Source: Caprella mutica
Taxonomy: Eukaryota > Arthropoda > Malacostraca > Amphipoda > Caprellidae
Length of the DNA: 64,000 bases
Reading direction: 5' to 3'
Assembly: GCA_947561585.1 (NCBI GenBank)
Contig: CANNZV010001031.1
Coordinates: 1-64,000, forward strand
Shown here: positions 63,501 to 64,000 of the stretch, piece after piece
Layout of the letters: each line of letters starts with the position of its first letter
Numbering within the stretch: position 1 is the first letter of the stretch
The notes under the pieces: generated by a model
Told to the model about the DNA's origin: nothing
The model's database searches: none
The model's input: only the letters and a program-made list of their open reading frames with translations
Program-made: the position numbers and the translations under genes

Positions 63501-64000
63501 TAATAGATAAAGTACATTGTCTCTGTCTCACTGTACTAGAGATAATAGATAAAGTACATTGTCTCTGTCTCACTGTACTAGAGATAATAGATATAGTACA
63601 GTGTCAGTGTCTCACTGTGCTAGAGATAATAGATAAAGTACATTGTCTCTGTCTCACTGTACTAGAGATAATAGATAAAGTACATTGTCTCTATCTCACT
63701 GTACTAGAGATAATAGATATAGTACATTGTCTCTGTCTCACTGTACTAGAGATAATAGATAAAGTACATTGTCTCTGTCTCACTGTACTAGAGATAATAA
63801 ATAAAGTACATTGTCTCTGTCTCACTGTACTAGAGATAATAGATTAAGTACAGTGTCTCTGTCTCACTGTACTAGAGATAATAGATAAAGTACATTGTCT
63901 CTGTCTCACTTTACTAGAGATAATAGATAAAGTACATTGTCTCTGTCTCACTGTACTAGAGATAATAGATATATTACAGTGTCTCTGTCTCACTGTGCTT
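60541..64000 (+). repeat. 42-bp satellite array, right edge open
   Basis: About 82 copies of a 42-bp unit (clean copy at 61560-61601) running off the right edge. The unit carries AGTACAGTG and CACTGTACT, a perfect 9-bp inverted pair around the loop TCTCTGTCT, preceded by AGAGATAATAGATAA. Variants are TACATTG for TACAGTG, GTAGTAG for GTACTAG, and GATTAAG for GATAAAG. The TACATTG form is concentrated after about 63380. Because 42 is a multiple of 3, short frames encode a 14-residue period on either strand. These are not genes. Confidence 0.96.

Noticed and set aside
62165..63847. Frames with 14-residue period in the 42-bp array on both strands
   Set aside because: They arise from the 42-bp unit and appear on opposite strands over the same bases.

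Overview
The window reads as nuclear DNA of an AT-rich invertebrate, most likely an insect. The non-repetitive stretches are AT-rich, no prokaryotic gene layout is present, and several TA-flanked Tc1/mariner-type elements and MITE-like hairpins are scattered through it. I cannot fix the species. I found no intact protein-coding gene, tRNA or rRNA. The only recognisable coding remnants are two decayed transposase genes, both on the minus strand.

By my estimate about 41 kb of the 64 kb is tandem repeat. The main arrays are: a 25-bp satellite at 1-4403, which begins outside the window; a 43-bp satellite at 11265-21310; a 21-bp array at 31758-32686; a C-rich array of about 25 bp at 34138-34679; a 17-bp array at 36651-37185; a second, much larger array of the same 25-bp satellite at 39035-58310; and a 42-bp array from 60541 to the right edge. 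Smaller minisatellites with 26 to 40 bp units lie between them. The long open frames in the 25-bp and 21-bp arrays arise because the repeat units contain no stop codon on the plus strand, so they are not annotated as genes.

The spaces between arrays hold a degraded Tc1-like element (5463-7014), a second Tc1/mariner element with arms of about 205 bp (21736-22886) that has inserted into an older MITE (21521-22895), a related MITE copy (9081-9247), and a set of further MITE-like inverted-repeat elements at 7.8, 24.2, 25.7, 26.8, 27.3-28.4, 29.5, 35.7 and 37.5 kb. The remaining single-copy DNA has no gene I can support. A few GC-richer blocks with homeodomain-, E-box- or CRE-like words could be regulatory.

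The most interesting signal is the architecture of the arrays. One 25-bp satellite occurs at two places 34.6 kb apart, with different variant sets and different higher-order periods (about 1.2-1.3 kb on the left; 1250, 1300, 550, 2775 and about 5.9 kb on the right). The 43-bp array has its own 688-bp and 2021-bp higher-order periods. The near identity of the 2775-bp copies points to very recent amplification, unless it is an assembly artefact.
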